Of a stretch of 47,471 nt of DNA, positions 34,194-42,574 are shown piece after piece. Location of the stretch: NCBI GenBank assembly GCA_030706785.1, contig JAUZNW010000007.1:1-47471 (forward strand), written 5' to 3'. The number at the start of each line of letters is the position of its first letter. Positions within the stretch are counted from its first letter, which is position 1. The position numbers and the translations under genes were made by a program. The notes beneath the pieces were generated by a model. That model saw only the letters and a list, made by a program, of their open reading frames with translations. It did no database searches and was not told the DNA's origin. The DNA comes from Bacteroidota bacterium. Lineage in GTDB: Bacteria > Bacteroidota > Bacteroidia > Bacteroidales > VadinHA17.

Positions 34194-35522
34194 ATGCTGG
34201 ATGAATTCCTGAACTATATCCGGAAGAACAGACTATTGAAGAAAAACTCCAGGGTCCTGCTTACTGTTAGCGGTGGCATAGACTCAATGGTAATGGCTCA
34301 CCTGTTCATAAAAGCAGGAATAAAAACCGGCATCGCCCATTGCAATTTCTGCCTTAGAGGAGAAGAGTCCGACAGGGACGAAGAACTCGTGAGGGATTTT
34401 TCTGAAAGCAACAGGATCCCGTTCTACACCATGCGCTTCAACACCAGGGAATATGCAGGTAATAAGGGTATTTCCGTGCAAATGGCTGCAAGGGAGCTCA
34501 GATATGAATGGTTTGAAACGGTCAGGAAGAAAAACAAATATAACTGCATTGCTGTAGCTCACAACCTGAATGACAACATTGAGACACTCCTGATAAACCT
34601 GACAAGGGGAACAGGGCTTACAGGCCTTACAGGGATGAAACCTTTGAATGACAGAATCATTCGTCCTCTTCTTTTTGCTACCAGGGATAAAATAGCAGAT
34701 TACTGCAGGGAGAATGGTATTGAATACAGGGAGGACAGATCCAATGCAGAGACTAAATATACAAGGAATAAAATCAGACACCTTGTTATTCCGGTGCTGA
34801 AGGAAATCAATCCGGCAATTGAAGAGATACTTAATGAAACCTCAAAAAGACTTGCCGGGGTACAGGGTATTGTGACGGAATATGTTGAAAATATCAGGGA
34901 GAAGATTTCAAGCATTCGGGGGGAGCAAACCATCTTCAGCATCAACAGGATTTCTGATCTCAGAATCAACCAGGCGGTTTTGTTTGAAATTTTCAAACCT
35001 TACGGTATAACGGGACCGCTTCTGCCCGACCTGATCAGATTGCTTGCCGGCAGACCGGGCAGGCAGGTATTTACAAAAACCCACAGGATCGTAAGGGACA
35101 GAAGCGAACTGATTGTCTCAACTTCAAAAATATCCGGGAAGAAAAGATTTGAAATCAGCCGGATTGAGGATTTCCCGGATGTACCGTATATTCTTTCTGC
35201 CGAAGTTATTACCGGAGAATCAGGCTTCAGAATTCCTGACGACAACAGCATTGCATGCCTGGATTATGAGAAGGTAAAATTTCCTGTGATAATCCGAAGC
35301 TGGGAAAAGGGAGATCATTTTTTCCCGCTGGGAATGGATCAGAAGAAAAAGCTCAGTGATTATTTCATCGACAGGAAATTCTCCATTCTGAAAAAGGATC
35401 AGGTCCTTGTCATGGAGTCTGATGGTAAGATAACCTGGATAGTAGGTGAAAGGATTGATGACAGATTTAAAGTGACCGGATCCACTTCCAGAATCCTCGT
35501 GATATGGTCTGTGAAAGGTTAG
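34194..35522 (+). CDS. tilS: tRNA(Ile)-lysidine synthetase
   Basis: 442 residues. It uses ATP and lysine to convert C34 of tRNA-Ile(CAU) to lysidine, which makes AUA decoding possible. The N-terminal PP-loop motif is VSGGIDSMVM at 25-34. The HCNFCLRGEESDRDE and VAHNLNDNIETLLINLTRGT segments are the family's second and third landmarks. The C-terminal domain includes IRSWEKGDHFFPLGMDQKKK and a typical KVTGSTS end. It is 15 bases after the Omp85-like gene. Its stop overlaps the aroC stop on the other strand by 4 bases. Confidence 0.95.
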   Translation: MLDEFLNYIRKNRLLKKNSRVLLTVSGGIDSMVMAHLFIKAGIKTGIAHCNFCLRGEESDRDEELVRDFSESNRIPFYTMRFNTREYAGNKGISVQMAARELRYEWFETVRKKNKYNCIAVAHNLNDNIETLLINLTRGTGLTGLTGMKPLNDRIIRPLLFATRDKIADYCRENGIEYREDRSNAETKYTRNKIRHLVIPVLKEINPAIEEILNETSKRLAGVQGIVTEYVENIREKISSIRGEQTIFSINRISDLRINQAVLFEIFKPYGITGPLLPDLIRLLAGRPGRQVFTKTHRIVRDRSELIVSTSKISGKKRFEISRIEDFPDVPYILSAEVITGESGFRIPDDNSIACLDYEKVKFPVIIRSWEKGDHFFPLGMDQKKKLSDYFIDRKFSILKKDQVLVMESDGKITWIVGERIDDRFKVTGSTSRILVIWSVKG

Positions 35523-36520
35523 CCAGTCTTGCCGGAGGAACTGTTTATCCCACTGTTAATTAAAAGCAGGTCTGCCATTGCAATCGCAGTTGCAGCTTCC
35601 ACTATCACCGGCATTCTGAGAGCAATGCAGGTATCATGGCGTCCTTTTACTTTAAATGTCGTCATTTCCCCCCTGCTGAAATCGAATGTCCTTTGTTCGG
35701 CCGGTGTTGAGGAGGTTGGCTTCACGGCGACACGGAATAATATTTCGTTACCGTTTGTAAGACCGCCATTTATACCACCTGCATGATTGGTCGCAGTTCT
35801 GCCTGTGCCGTCAATCAATGCGTCGTTATGCTGTGAACCACGCATCGAAGCTGCAGCAAATCCAGCTCCGAATTCAATGCCCTTGATCGCCGGGATCGAG
35901 AAAATAATGTGACTCAGTGCTGATTCAAATGAATAAAAGAATGGCTCCCCAAGAGCCCTTTGCGGATCACTCACCCTGCACTCTATAATGCCGCCGATTG
36001 TATCTCCATCAGCAATAGCCTTTTCCAGGGCGTGTTCAATGTCGGGATTTCCGCCTGCTGAAATAAGCTTTGCCGAGATATTAGCTGGTCGGACAATAAG
36101 CTTTGCCAGCACACCTGCTGCAACGAGGCCCCATGTGATCCTTCCTGAGAAATGGCCGCTGCCCCGCGGATCGGAAAAACCGGAATATTTAATTCCAGCA
36201 ATATAATCTGCATGTCCCGGCCGGGGGACATTTTTGAATTCATCATAGTCGGATGAGATCCTGTCGCTATTGCGCGTGAGAAGTGTAATGGGAGTTCCGG
36301 TCGTGAATCCCTTATAGATGCCGCTTATGATCTCCGGATTATCAGGTTCTCTTCGTGCTGTTGTACCTTTGCTTCCGCTCTGTCTCCTCGACAGATCAGC
36401 TGTAAATATCTCAGGACTGACGGGTAGCCCGGGCGGGCAACCGTCAATCACAACGCCGATACTGTTTCCATGCGATTCACCGAAGATTGAAATCCTGAAT
36501 ATGACACCAAATGAGTTCAT
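35519..36520 (-). CDS. aroC: Chorismate synthase
   Basis: 333 residues. It converts 5-enolpyruvylshikimate-3-phosphate to chorismate using reduced FMN. Diagnostic segments are IFGESHGNSIGVVIDGCPPG (12-31), RRQSGSKGTTARREPD near 46, RPGHADYIAGIKY near 100, and SGRITWGLVAAGVLAKL near 123. A RGSQHNDALID stretch is near 206. It lies 11 bases after aroB on the same strand, forming an aroB-aroC pair of the shikimate pathway. Confidence 0.97.
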   Translation of the reverse strand: MNSFGVIFRISIFGESHGNSIGVVIDGCPPGLPVSPEIFTADLSRRQSGSKGTTARREPDNPEIISGIYKGFTTGTPITLLTRNSDRISSDYDEFKNVPRPGHADYIAGIKYSGFSDPRGSGHFSGRITWGLVAAGVLAKLIVRPANISAKLISAGGNPDIEHALEKAIADGDTIGGIIECRVSDPQRALGEPFFYSFESALSHIIFSIPAIKGIEFGAGFAAASMRGSQHNDALIDGTGRTATNHAGGINGGLTNGNEILFRVAVKPTSSTPAEQRTFDFSRGEMTTFKVKGRHDTCIALRMPVIVEAATAIAMADLLLINSGINSSSGKTG

Positions 36521-36531
36521 AGTATCAGCTT

Positions 36532-37569
36532 TTATTGAACGGATTTATTCTTCCTGTAGAAATCAACGACCTCATCGACAGCTATTTTTTCTACAACTGC
36601 TTTCCCGATGCCCTGCGCAAAAACAAAATAGATATCATTGCCCGATCTCTTCTTGTCACGGAGGATCAGCTGCTTCAACTGTGTATCCGGCAGGTCATGC
36701 CTCCGGAGCAGCTTAAACGTTTTCAGCAGGCCGATTATCCTGTCGTATTCCGGCTTGGACAAATATCCTCTTGAACACGAGAAAGCAGCAGCAAGCTCCA
36801 TGCCTGAAGCAACTGCATATCCGTGTCTGAACGATTTGTAAAGTTCAATTGCATGTCCGTAGGTATGGCCGAAATTAAGAACACGCCTCAAACCCGATTC
36901 CTTCTCATCTTCAGATACAACAGCCGTCTTGAAATTCACAGCCATCGATTCAAGCATTGTAAGCAGGTCTGGATCTCGTTTTGAAATTCCTGAATAATTA
37001 TTTTCGATAAGCCCGAATAGCTTCTCATTCCCGATGATAGCTGTTTTGATCAGCTCGGCCAGACCAGAGAAATACTCATCTTCAGGAAGTGTCTGAAGCA
37101 TTACCGGATCACAGATCACGAATTCCGGCTGGCTGAAGCTTCCGAGGACATTCTTTGTGGATCCGAGGTTCACCCCGTTTTTCCCGCCGATGCTGGCATC
37201 AACCTGCGAGAGAAGTGATGTCGAAACAAATGCGCATCTGATCCCCCTGAGGTAAATTGATGCAAGGAATCCTGTGATATCACAAACCACGCCACCTCCA
37301 ATCCCGAGTAAGAAGCCGGTTCTGTCTATTCCTGTCTCAATCAGCCTTTCAGCAAGAAATTCAATAACTTCCAGCTTTTTGCTCGCTTCTCCGGGCCTTA
37401 TGGTCAGTACCGGAAAATCGGGAAACTTTTCACCATAGAGCCTCTGAACATTGCTGTCTGTCACAATGGCAACCCCGCTTTCCTGGATAAGCTCACTTAC
37501 GGATTCCCAGCTGGTTCCTATAAGGATCTCCGATTTTGAACCGTTGAAATTTATTATAACCTTCTCCAA
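36532..37569 (-). CDS. aroB: 3-dehydroquinate synthase
   Basis: 345 residues. It converts DAHP to 3-dehydroquinate with NAD and a divalent metal. The NAD-binding segment GIGGGVVCDITGFLASIYLR is near 88-107, followed by VDASIGGKNGVNLGSTKN near 124-141, and the metal histidine in LNFGHTYGHAIELYKS near 232. The only in-frame start that gives a complete N-terminus is TTG at 37567-37569: an in-frame stop lies four codons upstream and no early ATG exists. This is a rare start codon for the region. aroC follows after 11 bases. Confidence 0.95.
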   Translation of the reverse strand: MEKVIINFNGSKSEILIGTSWESVSELIQESGVAIVTDSNVQRLYGEKFPDFPVLTIRPGEASKKLEVIEFLAERLIETGIDRTGFLLGIGGGVVCDITGFLASIYLRGIRCAFVSTSLLSQVDASIGGKNGVNLGSTKNVLGSFSQPEFVICDPVMLQTLPEDEYFSGLAELIKTAIIGNEKLFGLIENNYSGISKRDPDLLTMLESMAVNFKTAVVSEDEKESGLRRVLNFGHTYGHAIELYKSFRHGYAVASGMELAAAFSCSRGYLSKPEYDRIIGLLKTFKLLRRHDLPDTQLKQLILRDKKRSGNDIYFVFAQGIGKAVVEKIAVDEVVDFYRKNKSVQ

Positions 37570-37674
37570 ATATTGATCTTTTTAATTCTTAAAGTTAAGA
37601 AATCCTTTCTGCAAACTTCATCTGGCCAGGTCAATCTGATTCTGCTGCATTTCATTCAGATTTGATCCTTCATA

Positions 37675-37682
37675 CAAAGATA
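37675..37682 (-). promoter_or_regulatory. Candidate -7 promoter box for aroB-aroC (TATCTTTG)
   Basis: Read on the minus strand it is TATCTTTG, identical to the rsh -7 box. It would give a leader of about 100 bases before the TTG start of aroB. No TTTG is seen at the expected -33 position, so the call rests on the -7 element. Confidence 0.42.
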
Positions 37683-37720
37683 AAAAGTGTTACTTTACGA
37701 GATCCATATTTCTGACTAAA

Positions 37721-38389
37721 ATGACCCTAAAGGAGAGGTACAGGAGAACAATCGAATTTTTTGAGGAGAATATGCCGGTTCCTGAGACTGAACTGACATA
37801 CAGGGATCCTTTCGGATTGATCGTAGCTGTCATATTATCAGCACAATGCACCGACAAAAGGGTGAATATAATCACACCGCCACTTCTGACAAAATATCCT
37901 GATGCCCGGTCAATGGCCTTAGCCGATCCTTCCGATATCTATGAATTTATCAAGTCATGTACATATCCAAACAGCAAGGCTAAGCATCTGGCAGGTATGG
38001 CCAGGATGCTTGTAAATGAGTTTGGAGGGGTTGTTCCTTCTGATCCGCAAATGCTTCAGAAGTTGCCGGGTGTGGGAAGAAAAACTGCGAATGTTGTGGC
38101 ATCGGTTGTCTACAGGAAACCTGTTCTGGCTGTAGACACACATGTATGGAGAGTTTCAAAGCGAATCGGACTGGTAAAGAATGCAAGAACACCGCTAAGT
38201 GCTGAGCGCCAGCTTTCAGCAAACATACCTGAGGATCTGATATATAAAGCCCATCACTGGCTGATCCTGCATGGACGTTATATATGTAAGGCAAGGAACC
38301 CTTTATGTCTTCAATGCGGCCTGAGAGAGTTCTGCAAATTTTACCTTGGGAAAAATAGAAAGAATTCCGGTTCTAGTTCAAATACTTAG
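37721..38389 (+). CDS. nth: Endonuclease III
   Basis: 222 residues. Bifunctional DNA glycosylase/AP-lyase that removes oxidised pyrimidines. The helix-hairpin-helix LPGVGRKTANVVASVV carries the catalytic lysine near 119, and the catalytic aspartate is in AVDTHVWRVSKR near 138. The C-terminal 4Fe-4S motif is CKARNPLCLQCGLREFC, i.e. C-x6-C-x2-C-x5-C, complete. The early IVAVILSAQCTDKRVN segment is typical. The stop comes 67 bases before my preferred start of the following histidine kinase gene, and an alternative start of that gene overlaps nth. Confidence 0.97.
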   Translation: MTLKERYRRTIEFFEENMPVPETELTYRDPFGLIVAVILSAQCTDKRVNIITPPLLTKYPDARSMALADPSDIYEFIKSCTYPNSKAKHLAGMARMLVNEFGGVVPSDPQMLQKLPGVGRKTANVVASVVYRKPVLAVDTHVWRVSKRIGLVKNARTPLSAERQLSANIPEDLIYKAHHWLILHGRYICKARNPLCLQCGLREFCKFYLGKNRKNSGSSSNT

Positions 38390-38456
38390 ACAAAACCTCC
38401 GTTTAGTATTAGCTGATAATATCTGTTTTAACTCTTCACGCTTTTACGAGCAGGAT

Positions 38457-41330
38457 ATGACTGATTATAAAGAAAAATACCATGAACTTCTTGAGAATAA
38501 CCGCAAGCTTAAAGATGAGATCAGTTCCCTTAAGTCTAAAGTTGATAATAAAACAGTCAGAACAGGAGGAAATACATCACACTGGAAGGGAAGTCAGAAA
38601 TCCCCTGTAAAGGAAATATTTGAAACAATCAGCACTTATCTTGCCCTGTTCAGTGTATCCGACGACAATATTATTTCTCTTGTTGCGCTGAATGAAAAGG
38701 CGGCTGAAGTTGAAGCTGCTGTCAGGGAGGAGGTTATCGGAAAACCGGTAAAAGAAACCTTGTTTGGCAGCAAGCCCAAGCTTATTGAGCTGGTCCTCAT
38801 GATTAATGATACCGGGAGCGCCCAGAAAATACTTGCCTCTCCGAGAAATGATGATTCGGAAGGATGTTATATCGGCTTCAAGCTTACCTCCGGAAAAATC
38901 CTCGTTACATGGGAACCGGGAAAACAGCAGAAGAGGAAGGAGGATATAGAAAGAAGAAGCCTCATTTTTGAGGAATTTGCCGACATGCTTCCTGAAATGG
39001 TCTACGAGGTTGACATTACAGGAAGGGTCCTGTATGCAAATACTCAGGCTCTGAAATTCTTTGGCTATACAAAGGAGGATGTGGCAAGAGGCATGAATAT
39101 TGTCAATGTCTTCCCCGAGGCTGCAGGTAAAATGATCAGCAACCTTAAAGGACTGGTTTCACCTGAACAGGTTTCCAGCAATGAGTACATTCTGAAGAAA
39201 AAGGATGGAAGTCAGGTCCCGATCCTGACACATTCGTTTGCTATATTCCATCATGGGAGGATAAGCGGGTACCGTGGAGTTGTAACTGATATAAGCAAGC
39301 ACAGGGAATATGAAGAACAGATAAACAGGGAAAAAGCTTTCCTTGAGCATCTTATCGATTCTATTCCTGAAGCCATCGCTATTATAAGCAAGGAAGGAAA
39401 GGTTACTATTATAAATAAGGAATTCACAAATCTTTTTGGCTTTACATTTGAAGAGGCCGTCGGAAAGAATATTGACCAGCTGATTGTTCCTGACGATATG
39501 AAGGAGGAGGCAATTAACGTGAACGTTCTTGCAACGGAAAATAACAAGGTAGTCAGGCAGACAATCAGGCAGGACAAAAACGGGAACAGGATTCAGGTTT
39601 CGCTTGTTGCGTCAAATATCCTTATCGATAATGAGGTTGTTTCCCTGCTTGGTATTTACAGGGATATCACGCTGGAAAGAAAGAACCAGATAATCCAGGA
39701 AATACTATACAATATTTCGACTGCTGCCCTGAACAGTCTGGATGTCAAGGATATCTACCCGACAATAGTGAGGGAATTAAGCAAGATCTGGGACACAAAT
39801 AATTTCTTCATAGCCCTTTATAACAAGAAGTATGATACGCTTTCAATGCCATTCTTCGCTGACGAAAAAGACAAGTTTGAAAACCTGCCTGCAAGCAAAA
39901 CTATCACCAGGTGGGTTATTATGCTCAAGAAGTCAGTACTTCTCAAGGTCAACGATCTCAGGGATCTTGAAAACTCCGGCGACATAGACCTTGTTGGCAC
40001 ACCCTGCAAAATCTGGATGGGTGTTCCCCTGAAGGCTGAGAAAGAAATAATAGGAGTCATGGCCCTCCAGGATTACCATGATGAGAACAAATTTTCTCAT
40101 GACGATGTGAACGTGCTTGAATTCATTGCCAACCAGATCGCAATCGCAATTCAGAGAAGGACCATGCTTGATGACGTGATCCAGGCGAGCAGGAAGGCTG
40201 AGGAAGCCGCACAGTCTAAGCAGCAGTTCATGTCAACCATGAGCCATGAGATCCGTACGCCGCTCAATGAAGTAATCGGCATAACAAACCTCCTTCTGCA
40301 GGGCAATCCCAGAGAAGACCAGATGGATTATATAAAAACGTTGAGGTTTTCAGGGAACCACCTTCTGACCCTTGTGAATGACGTCCTTGATTATAATAAA
40401 ATGGAATCGGGGAAGATCTTCTTCGAACAGGCGCAGTTCAATCTCAGCGAGTTCCTTAACGATATAATGAGAACCTACTCATTCAGGTCGAAGTCTAAGA
40501 ACCTTGATTTTGACATTATAAAGGGGAATGATCTTCCTGTAGAAGTTATCGGGGACTCCCTCCGGCTTAACCAGATCCTTTCGAACCTGCTTTCAAACGC
40601 ATTGAAATTCACCGAGAAGGGAGGAATCCATGTAGTTTTGAAGCAGCTTGAAAACACTGGCAAAATAGTTAAGATAGAATTCCTCGTAAGAGATTCCGGA
40701 CTGGGGATACCCAGTGACAAGCAGGAAATAATATTCGACAGCTTTACACAAGCTTCTCCTGATACTACAAGGCATTACGGGGGTACCGGCCTAGGACTGG
40801 CAATCTGCAAAAAGCTTGTTGAGCTGCAGGGAGGGGAAATAGGAGTCGAAAGCGAGCCGGGGAAAGGATCGACTTTCAGATTTATTCTTTCGTTCGGAAT
40901 ACCTGAAAAGGTCGGCAAGATACAAGTCGGCGAAAGACCGGAATCGTATATAGGTCTTGAAGGTAAAAAGATACTTGTAGCTGAAGACAATAAGATCAAC
41001 TTTTTTGTGGCAAATAAATTCCTGCAGGGATGGGGCGCGAACGTGACTCATGCAGAGAACGGGAAAATTGCCCTTGATCTGCTTGAAAAGGAAGAGTTTG
41101 ACCTTATCATAATGGACCTGCATATGCCTGTGCTTGATGGCATTGAAGCTACACGCATAATCAGGAAATCGCAGGATCCGAAAATCAGTTCAATTCCCGT
41201 GGTAGCGCTTACAGCGGCGATCATGTCGGAAAGTCACGACAAGATAGATGATCTGAATATTAACGATTACGTCCTTAAGCCTTTCAAACCTCGCGACTTG
41301 TTTGACAAGATCCTTAGGAACGTGAGATAA
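38457..41330 (+). CDS. Soluble hybrid sensor histidine kinase with PAS, GAF and receiver domains
   Basis: 957 residues from ATG 38457. An upstream in-frame ATG at 38346 overlaps nth and adds 37 unlikely residues, so I chose the start where the coiled-coil-like MTDYKEKYHELLENNRKLKD begins. Order: two PAS domains (about 168-283 and 293-408), GAF (418-568), HisKA with phospho-accepting H597 in STMSHEIRTPLNEVIGI, HATPase with NALKFTEKGG, DSGLGIPSD and YGGTGLGLAICKKLVELQGG, and a C-terminal receiver with D887 in IIMDLHMPVLDG. No membrane segment or signal peptide is visible, so it senses a cytoplasmic signal. The output regulator is not in the window. Confidence 0.93.
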   Translation: MTDYKEKYHELLENNRKLKDEISSLKSKVDNKTVRTGGNTSHWKGSQKSPVKEIFETISTYLALFSVSDDNIISLVALNEKAAEVEAAVREEVIGKPVKETLFGSKPKLIELVLMINDTGSAQKILASPRNDDSEGCYIGFKLTSGKILVTWEPGKQQKRKEDIERRSLIFEEFADMLPEMVYEVDITGRVLYANTQALKFFGYTKEDVARGMNIVNVFPEAAGKMISNLKGLVSPEQVSSNEYILKKKDGSQVPILTHSFAIFHHGRISGYRGVVTDISKHREYEEQINREKAFLEHLIDSIPEAIAIISKEGKVTIINKEFTNLFGFTFEEAVGKNIDQLIVPDDMKEEAINVNVLATENNKVVRQTIRQDKNGNRIQVSLVASNILIDNEVVSLLGIYRDITLERKNQIIQEILYNISTAALNSLDVKDIYPTIVRELSKIWDTNNFFIALYNKKYDTLSMPFFADEKDKFENLPASKTITRWVIMLKKSVLLKVNDLRDLENSGDIDLVGTPCKIWMGVPLKAEKEIIGVMALQDYHDENKFSHDDVNVLEFIANQIAIAIQRRTMLDDVIQASRKAEEAAQSKQQFMSTMSHEIRTPLNEVIGITNLLLQGNPREDQMDYIKTLRFSGNHLLTLVNDVLDYNKMESGKIFFEQAQFNLSEFLNDIMRTYSFRSKSKNLDFDIIKGNDLPVEVIGDSLRLNQILSNLLSNALKFTEKGGIHVVLKQLENTGKIVKIEFLVRDSGLGIPSDKQEIIFDSFTQASPDTTRHYGGTGLGLAICKKLVELQGGEIGVESEPGKGSTFRFILSFGIPEKVGKIQVGERPESYIGLEGKKILVAEDNKINFFVANKFLQGWGANVTHAENGKIALDLLEKEEFDLIIMDLHMPVLDGIEATRIIRKSQDPKISSIPVVALTAAIMSESHDKIDDLNINDYVLKPFKPRDLFDKILRNVR

Positions 41331-41350
41331 CCCTCCGGACTTAGTTTAGC

Positions 41351-42553
41351 TTATCTTATGCAATAGCGGCTTATATACTCTGTGGCCTTCTTGTTGCCAA
41401 GATTAAAGGCCTTTCTGAAGTCGAAACAGGCGTCATCCGTATTACCCGAATTCGCAAGTGCAATTCCTTTGTTCAACCAGACATCGGGCAGATCCGGACG
41501 CAGGTCGAGAGCCATGCTGTAGTCCTTTATGGCCCAATCCCATGACTTTGCTGCCAGGTATGAATTTGCCCTGTCGATATAACATTCCGGATCATTGGGA
41601 TGCAATTTCAGGTTAGCTGAGAAGTATTCAAGAGCTTTCAGGTTGTCGCCGGCTGCATATTCCATTCTTCCGGCAAAGCTCATGGCTTTTATATCATTTG
41701 GGAACAGCCCCAGGTACTTATTGACATCAGCAAGAGCTTTTTCCGTTTCACCCGTTTTCCTTAGACATTCTGCCCTTGAAATCAGGAGTTCCGGATCAGG
41801 AACGCCAAGATCAAGAATCCTGCTGTAGGTATCTGAGGCACCTGACTGGTTACCTGCTGCCTCCTGGGCCTTTGCCATTAACCGCAGGTACTTTTCATTT
41901 CCTGGTTCACTGATTGTAAGAACAGTCAGCTCCTTAACGGCTTCGGCATTTTTGTTTTCCGCAAGTTCTACCTTTGCCCTGGCATAAATTATCTCGTTGT
42001 TCCCGGGATAAGAGCCGGATAGATCACTTAACTTGTTCTTTGCTTCAGCTGTGTTTCCTGTGGATACATCATATTCTATTTCTGATACACCCCTCTCGAG
42101 ACTGTTGTACCAATCGTTCTTCCAGAACTGACGCCATTCAGGCCTGTTTTCAAGAGTGCTGAAGGCAGGGTCGAGCATTACTTCCTTCTCACTCTTCTTA
42201 TAAGCCGACTTCATGCTAGATTCAAGGTGATAAACAGCTGTAGCAGCGTCACCCTTAAGTCCGTAAATCCTTGCCAGGTTGTATTCTCCAGAAGAAGGAT
42301 CAATCCTGTTGGCAGAATTCAGGTCACTTATGGCTGAGGAATAGTCACCCTTCAGCATAAAGGCTTCCGCGCGCTGCACGTAGAATGAGCTTTCCTGGGC
42401 TTGATCCAAAGCTTCGGTTAATACCTTTATAGCTTCATCTGATCTGCCCTGCCCCATAAGGGCTTTACCTTTCATCAGTATTTCAGTCGGCTTCTGACCG
42501 CAGATAATTCCCGCAGAGGCAAAAATCAATATTATTATTAATAACCTTTTCAT
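41351..42553 (-). CDS. Exported TPR-repeat protein
   Basis: 400 residues. The signal peptide is MKRLLIIILIFASAGIICG-Q (the Cys is not in a convincing lipobox). Tetratricopeptide repeats occur in the N-terminal third (GKALMGQGRSDEAIKVLTEA, RAEAFMLKGDYSSAISDLNS) and in the last third (SRAECLRKTGETEKALADVN, DRANSYLAAKSWDWAIKDYS, NKGIALANSGNTDDACFDF). TPRs mediate protein-protein contacts. It lies 21 bases after the large type IX substrate gene on the same strand, so the two are probably one transcript and may interact. Confidence 0.85.
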   Translation of the reverse strand: MKRLLIIILIFASAGIICGQKPTEILMKGKALMGQGRSDEAIKVLTEALDQAQESSFYVQRAEAFMLKGDYSSAISDLNSANRIDPSSGEYNLARIYGLKGDAATAVYHLESSMKSAYKKSEKEVMLDPAFSTLENRPEWRQFWKNDWYNSLERGVSEIEYDVSTGNTAEAKNKLSDLSGSYPGNNEIIYARAKVELAENKNAEAVKELTVLTISEPGNEKYLRLMAKAQEAAGNQSGASDTYSRILDLGVPDPELLISRAECLRKTGETEKALADVNKYLGLFPNDIKAMSFAGRMEYAAGDNLKALEYFSANLKLHPNDPECYIDRANSYLAAKSWDWAIKDYSMALDLRPDLPDVWLNKGIALANSGNTDDACFDFRKAFNLGNKKATEYISRYCIR

Positions 42554-42574
42554 TTCACCAAACCTCCGATTGCT

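Noticed and set aside
34284-34781. A 165-codon minus-strand reading frame opposite tilS
   Set aside because: It is the shadow of a strongly conserved gene. No motif or upstream signal supports it.
38346-38456. Upstream start for the hybrid kinase that would overlap nth by 44 bases
   Set aside because: The extra 37 residues show no domain and the coiled-coil start at 38457 is more natural. Both starts remain possible without N-terminal data.
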